A DNA stretch of 9,369 nt from Roseimaritima sp. (GTDB lineage Bacteria > Planctomycetota > Planctomycetia > Pirellulales > Pirellulaceae): the NCBI GenBank assembly GCA_007124075.1, contig SLFV01000229.1, forward strand, positions 1 to 9,369, written 5' to 3'. Positions 6,921 through 9,369 of this stretch are shown here, piece after piece; within the stretch, counting starts at the first letter, position 1, and each line of letters opens with the position of its first letter. The notes under the pieces are model-generated. The model did not search any database. It saw only the letters and a list, made by a program, of their open reading frames with translations, and was not told the DNA's origin. The translations under genes and the position numbers were made by a program.

Positions 6921-8375
6921 TTGTTAGACAGCAAAGGCGAATACTTCTCTCAAGGGGATGAAATCTTGGCCGAATTCCCTCCGCGCGTTGAATTCCCCCC
7001 GCGCAGCGCTCAGGAATCACCTAGCGTTCAGGAAACCGAGAAGTTGTTTCCTCTGGGAGCGATTGATTCAGACACGGTGAGGGAGCCCCTGTCGGCAGTC
7101 CAGACCAAGCGGGCGTTGACAAAGAATCTTCCATCGTCCGGGAGCGCCAACTCCAGCCTGGATGCGGAACCCGTGGCGGAGTACGCTTCGGTCGGTTCCA
7201 CAGGCTCGCTTGGGCAGCTTAGCGAACTTAGACGCGACGTGCTGACGGGCAGTCAAACGATTTTTGCTTGCAATCGTGCAGAGCGGCCGCTTGAGTTGGT
7301 TCCTGTTTCGCGTGGGCGCGGTGAGTTGGGGCCGTGTCCGTTTTGTGCGGGCAACGAGCACCTAACGCCAGAGACACTGTTGGAGATCCCCGGGGAGGAC
7401 TCGGCAAACTGGGCGGTGCGTGTCGTGACCAATAAATACCCTGCAGTGGCCTTCAGCCCCGGGTGTGGTGACATGGGTCACAACCAGCGGAATCCGCAAT
7501 CGCTTGCCAAAGATCGCGTTGTCTCAAGCCGCACGGCAGAACGCTTCGGAATCCCAGCGTGGGGCTCCCCACCGGCTAGGTCCAAGGCGGGCAGGCGAAA
7601 TCTCTTTCCCCGAGCCGAGATAGCGGGGGGGCACGAGGTGATTATTGAGTCTCCTGATCATTTGCGCAGTATTTCTCAACTGCATGTCCACCAGATCGCC
7701 AATATTTTCAAGGCGATTTCCAGTCGGGTCAAGTTTTGGAAGAGTGTCCCTGAAATTCAATACATTTCGGCCTTCAAGAATGTTGGGGCCGCCGCTGGCG
7801 CGTCGCTCAGCCACGCACACAGTCAATTGATCGCAACCGCAGCGCTGCCGCCAGCAATCCATGACGTTGTCTTTCGCAGCACTAGGCATTTTGACCTGAC
7901 CGGGTGCTGCCTGCAGTGCGATTTGATCAGAGCGGAGGAGGCGACCGGATCGCGGGTCGTTTTGTCGACCAAGCATTTTGTGGCTTACTGTCCATTTGCT
8001 TCGCAGTTACCCTTTCTGGTCCGGGTGGTGCCGCGCGAGCATGCCGACTGCCTGGAGGACGCCTCAGCGGAGCAGTTCGAGGAATTGGCGCACCTTTCGC
8101 GACGAATCGTCGAGTGTTACGAGGAACTTTTCGCGGACGTTGCGTATAACTGCGTGATTCACACACGACCGCCAGGTGTACGGGATGATAGTGTGTTTCA
8201 CTGGTCGATCGACTGGATGCCGCGGATCACTACCCAAGCCGGGTTTGAGTTTGCCTCGGATTGTTTTATCAACCCCACCTTGCCCGAAGCCGCAGCCCAG
8301 CAGTTGCGCGATGTCGTTGACCGCTTGAATCCGTTGCGAGTTAATCCGGCAAGAAACGTGTTTTCATCGCCATAA
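6921..8375 (+). CDS. GalT-family nucleotidyltransferase, possible ADP-glucose phosphorylase; start uncertain
   Basis: HIT-superfamily enzyme that moves a nucleotidyl group through a covalent histidine intermediate. Numbering from the TTG at 6921 (484 aa), the conserved core begins near residue 103 (LRRDVLTG). First zinc site: CPFC (C139, C142), SPDH (H247) and H298 of HAHSQ; H300 is the predicted nucleophile and Q302 its partner. A second site is suggested by CLQC (C330, C333), PREH (H374) and FHW (H427). HAHSQ rather than HPHGQ, the second site and the FINPTLPE C-terminus resemble, from memory, the Arabidopsis At5g18200 branch (ADP-glucose phosphorylase) more than E. coli GalT. Close paralogues are commonly annotated galT. 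The protein is about 130 residues longer than usual, owing to a low-complexity N-terminus (1-100) and an insertion at about 180-230. No in-frame ATG occurs before residue 185; TTG 6921, TTG 7044, GTG 7077 or GTG 7173 are possible starts. Reaction and substrate are inference; family membership is firm. Confidence 0.85.
   Translation: MLDSKGEYFSQGDEILAEFPPRVEFPPRSAQESPSVQETEKLFPLGAIDSDTVREPLSAVQTKRALTKNLPSSGSANSSLDAEPVAEYASVGSTGSLGQLSELRRDVLTGSQTIFACNRAERPLELVPVSRGRGELGPCPFCAGNEHLTPETLLEIPGEDSANWAVRVVTNKYPAVAFSPGCGDMGHNQRNPQSLAKDRVVSSRTAERFGIPAWGSPPARSKAGRRNLFPRAEIAGGHEVIIESPDHLRSISQLHVHQIANIFKAISSRVKFWKSVPEIQYISAFKNVGAAAGASLSHAHSQLIATAALPPAIHDVVFRSTRHFDLTGCCLQCDLIRAEEATGSRVVLSTKHFVAYCPFASQLPFLVRVVPREHADCLEDASAEQFEELAHLSRRIVECYEELFADVAYNCVIHTRPPGVRDDSVFHWSIDWMPRITTQAGFEFASDCFINPTLPEAAAQQLRDVVDRLNPLRVNPARNVFSSP
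6972..7004 (+). repeat. 18-base tandem duplication in the 5' end of the GalT-like gene
   Basis: GAATTCCCTCCGCGC (6972-6986) is repeated at 6990-7004 with one T-to-C change, separated by GTT. The period is 18 bases, so the frame is kept, and it encodes EFPPR-V-EFPPR. It lies in the non-conserved N-terminal stretch, where length changes would be tolerated. Confidence 0.8.
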
Positions 8376-8455
8376 TTGTCACAACAGGGCTCGCCTTTAG
8401 CCGATAAGGCTTTCAGCAGGTCATGGCCAATCGTCCGTCTTTGCTAGCGAGCATC
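8376..8455 (+). other. Short gap before the GH57 gene
   Basis: GCCTT (8393-8397) and AAGGC (8406-8410) can form a 5-bp stem with an 8-base loop, followed only by TTTC. This is too weak to call a terminator, so co-transcription with the GalT-like gene is likely. An ATG at 8423, in frame with the GH57 gene, is the alternative start; CAGG lies just before it, closer than a normal ribosome binding site. Confidence 0.35.
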
Positions 8456-9369
8456 ATGAAACCAAACGTTTACCTTTGCTTAGTTCTGCACAACCACCAG
8501 CCAGTCGGAAATTTCGATGATGTTTTCGAGGCTGCGTACCAAGACAGCTATCTGCCGTTCTTGGAGGTCTTCGAACCCTACGAAGCGTTGCGTTTGTCGC
8601 TGCACACCAGCGGGCCGCTGATGATGTGGTTGGCCCAGCGTCACCCCGAGTACATTCAGCGGGTTAGGAATTTGGTCGAACTGGATCGGTTGGAAATCAT
8701 TGGCGGCCCGCAATATGAACCGATTCTGACAATGCTGCCCAAACGCGACCAGGTCGGACAGATTTTGGCTTACTCCGACTGGCTGCGACAGCATCTGGCT
8801 GCGCAAGTCCACGGAATGTGGACACCGGAGCGTGTCTGGGAATCTAACTTGACCAGCGCGGTGACCACAGCAGGTATTCAGTACACGGTTTTGGACGATT
8901 ATCATTTCCGTGCCGCGGGTGTGATGCCGGACCAGATGCACGGCTATTTCCTCACCGAAGATGACGGCCACATCCTGCGGATTTTCCCAGGCAGCGAACG
9001 TCTCCGCTATACGATCCCGTTTTGCCCAGCGGACGAAACGGTCGCGTATTGTCGTGAAATCGCGGAGCAGTATCCCGGGAGCGTGCTGACTTTCGGGGAT
9101 GATGGCGAAAAGTTCGGCACCTGGCCGGATACCAAGGCCCATGTTTATGATCAAGGATGGTTGAAGAGCTTTTTCGATTCCCTAACAGCTAACCGTGACT
9201 GGCTACACACCGCGACGTTGGCCGAGGCGGTTGATAAAACTTCTCCCCGTGGCCGGATTTACTTGCCCGACTGCAGCTACCGCGAAATGACCGAATGGTC
9301 TCTGCCGGTCCAACGGCAGGAGCAGTTGGAGCACGCAATCCATGATTTTGAAAACGACCCCCGCTGGCA
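8456..9369 (+). CDS. GH57 family alpha-glucan enzyme (4-alpha-glucanotransferase/alpha-amylase type), 3' end outside window
   Basis: Retaining glycoside hydrolase of family GH57 acting on alpha-1,4-glucans; 304 residues are visible, covering most of the catalytic barrel. The five family motifs are in order: HNHQP (12-16), GGPQYEPIL (83-91), MWTPERVW with predicted nucleophile E125, FGDDGEKFG with predicted acid/base D215, and SYREMTEWSLP (274-284). Recalled alignment with Thermococcus litoralis 4-alpha-glucanotransferase fits throughout, including VLDDYHF and the spacing of the motifs. HNHQP is the form found in the glucanotransferase/amylase group rather than GH57 branching enzymes. Relatives are about 650-700 residues, so roughly half is missing, including any C-terminal DUF1925/1926-type domains. 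The frame has no stop before the window edge. I chose the ATG at 8456 because homologues start about ten residues before HNHQP; the ATG at 8423 would add eleven. No signal peptide, so cytoplasmic. Position after glgA and the GalT-like gene supports a glycogen role. Confidence 0.93.
   Translation, partial: MKPNVYLCLVLHNHQPVGNFDDVFEAAYQDSYLPFLEVFEPYEALRLSLHTSGPLMMWLAQRHPEYIQRVRNLVELDRLEIIGGPQYEPILTMLPKRDQVGQILAYSDWLRQHLAAQVHGMWTPERVWESNLTSAVTTAGIQYTVLDDYHFRAAGVMPDQMHGYFLTEDDGHILRIFPGSERLRYTIPFCPADETVAYCREIAEQYPGSVLTFGDDGEKFGTWPDTKAHVYDQGWLKSFFDSLTANRDWLHTATLAEAVDKTSPRGRIYLPDCSYREMTEWSLPVQRQEQLEHAIHDFENDPRW

Noticed and set aside
8480..9154. Open frame of 224 codons on the minus strand
   Set aside because: It is antisense to the GH57 gene, whose plus-strand frame carries all five family motifs. 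The antisense product has no recognisable domain.
1..9369. Search for CRISPR arrays, tRNA or rRNA genes, transposase or integrase genes, and toxin-antitoxin or defence genes
   Set aside because: No spaced direct repeats, cloverleaf or rRNA-like sequence, or mobile-element or defence domain was recognised. All substantial coding frames belong to five housekeeping or envelope families.

Overview
The window reads as an ordinary chromosomal stretch of a Gram-negative-type bacterium, most likely a planctomycete of the Pirellulaceae (Rhodopirellula-like). That placement is an inference from moderate GC, Shine-Dalgarno sites that are weak or absent, a large MMPL-type transporter whose N-terminal sequence (DGDFDFLPIEMPSV) looks like planctomycetal members of the family, a secreted neprilysin-type M13 peptidase, and enzymes carrying extra low-complexity insertions. 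No RNA gene, IS element, CRISPR array, integrase or phage gene was seen.

Layout. Left half, minus strand: an M13 zinc endopeptidase (2989-5040) is followed 87 bases downstream by an RND/MMPL-family transporter (169-2901). The two may be co-transcribed, with the peptidase upstream. Bases 1-168, downstream of the transporter, hold only a small hairpin. Right half, plus strand: glycogen synthase glgA (5320-6801), a GalT-family nucleotidyltransferase (6921-8375, start uncertain) and a GH57 alpha-glucan enzyme (from 8456, cut by the window end). The peptidase and glgA are divergent, with about 280 bases between them that must contain the promoters of both groups; I could not recognise a convincing -35/-10 pair there.

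The three plus-strand genes form a plausible alpha-glucan (glycogen) module. GlgA extends alpha-1,4-glucan from ADP-glucose (or UDP-glucose), the GH57 enzyme probably rearranges or trims that glucan (4-alpha-glucanotransferase/alpha-amylase subgroup), and the GalT-family protein handles nucleotide sugars or glucose-1-phosphate. Its residues resemble the plant ADP-glucose phosphorylase branch more than E. coli GalT, including an apparent second zinc site, so it may act on ADP-glucose rather than galactose-1-phosphate.

The best leads are the identity and odd 5' end of the GalT-like gene. Its open frame has no ATG before the catalytic core, it begins with about 100 low-complexity residues containing a short tandem repeat, and two small ATG-initiated frames lie over its first 150 bases. 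Nothing here amounts to a clear new defence or mobile system, and I do not claim one.
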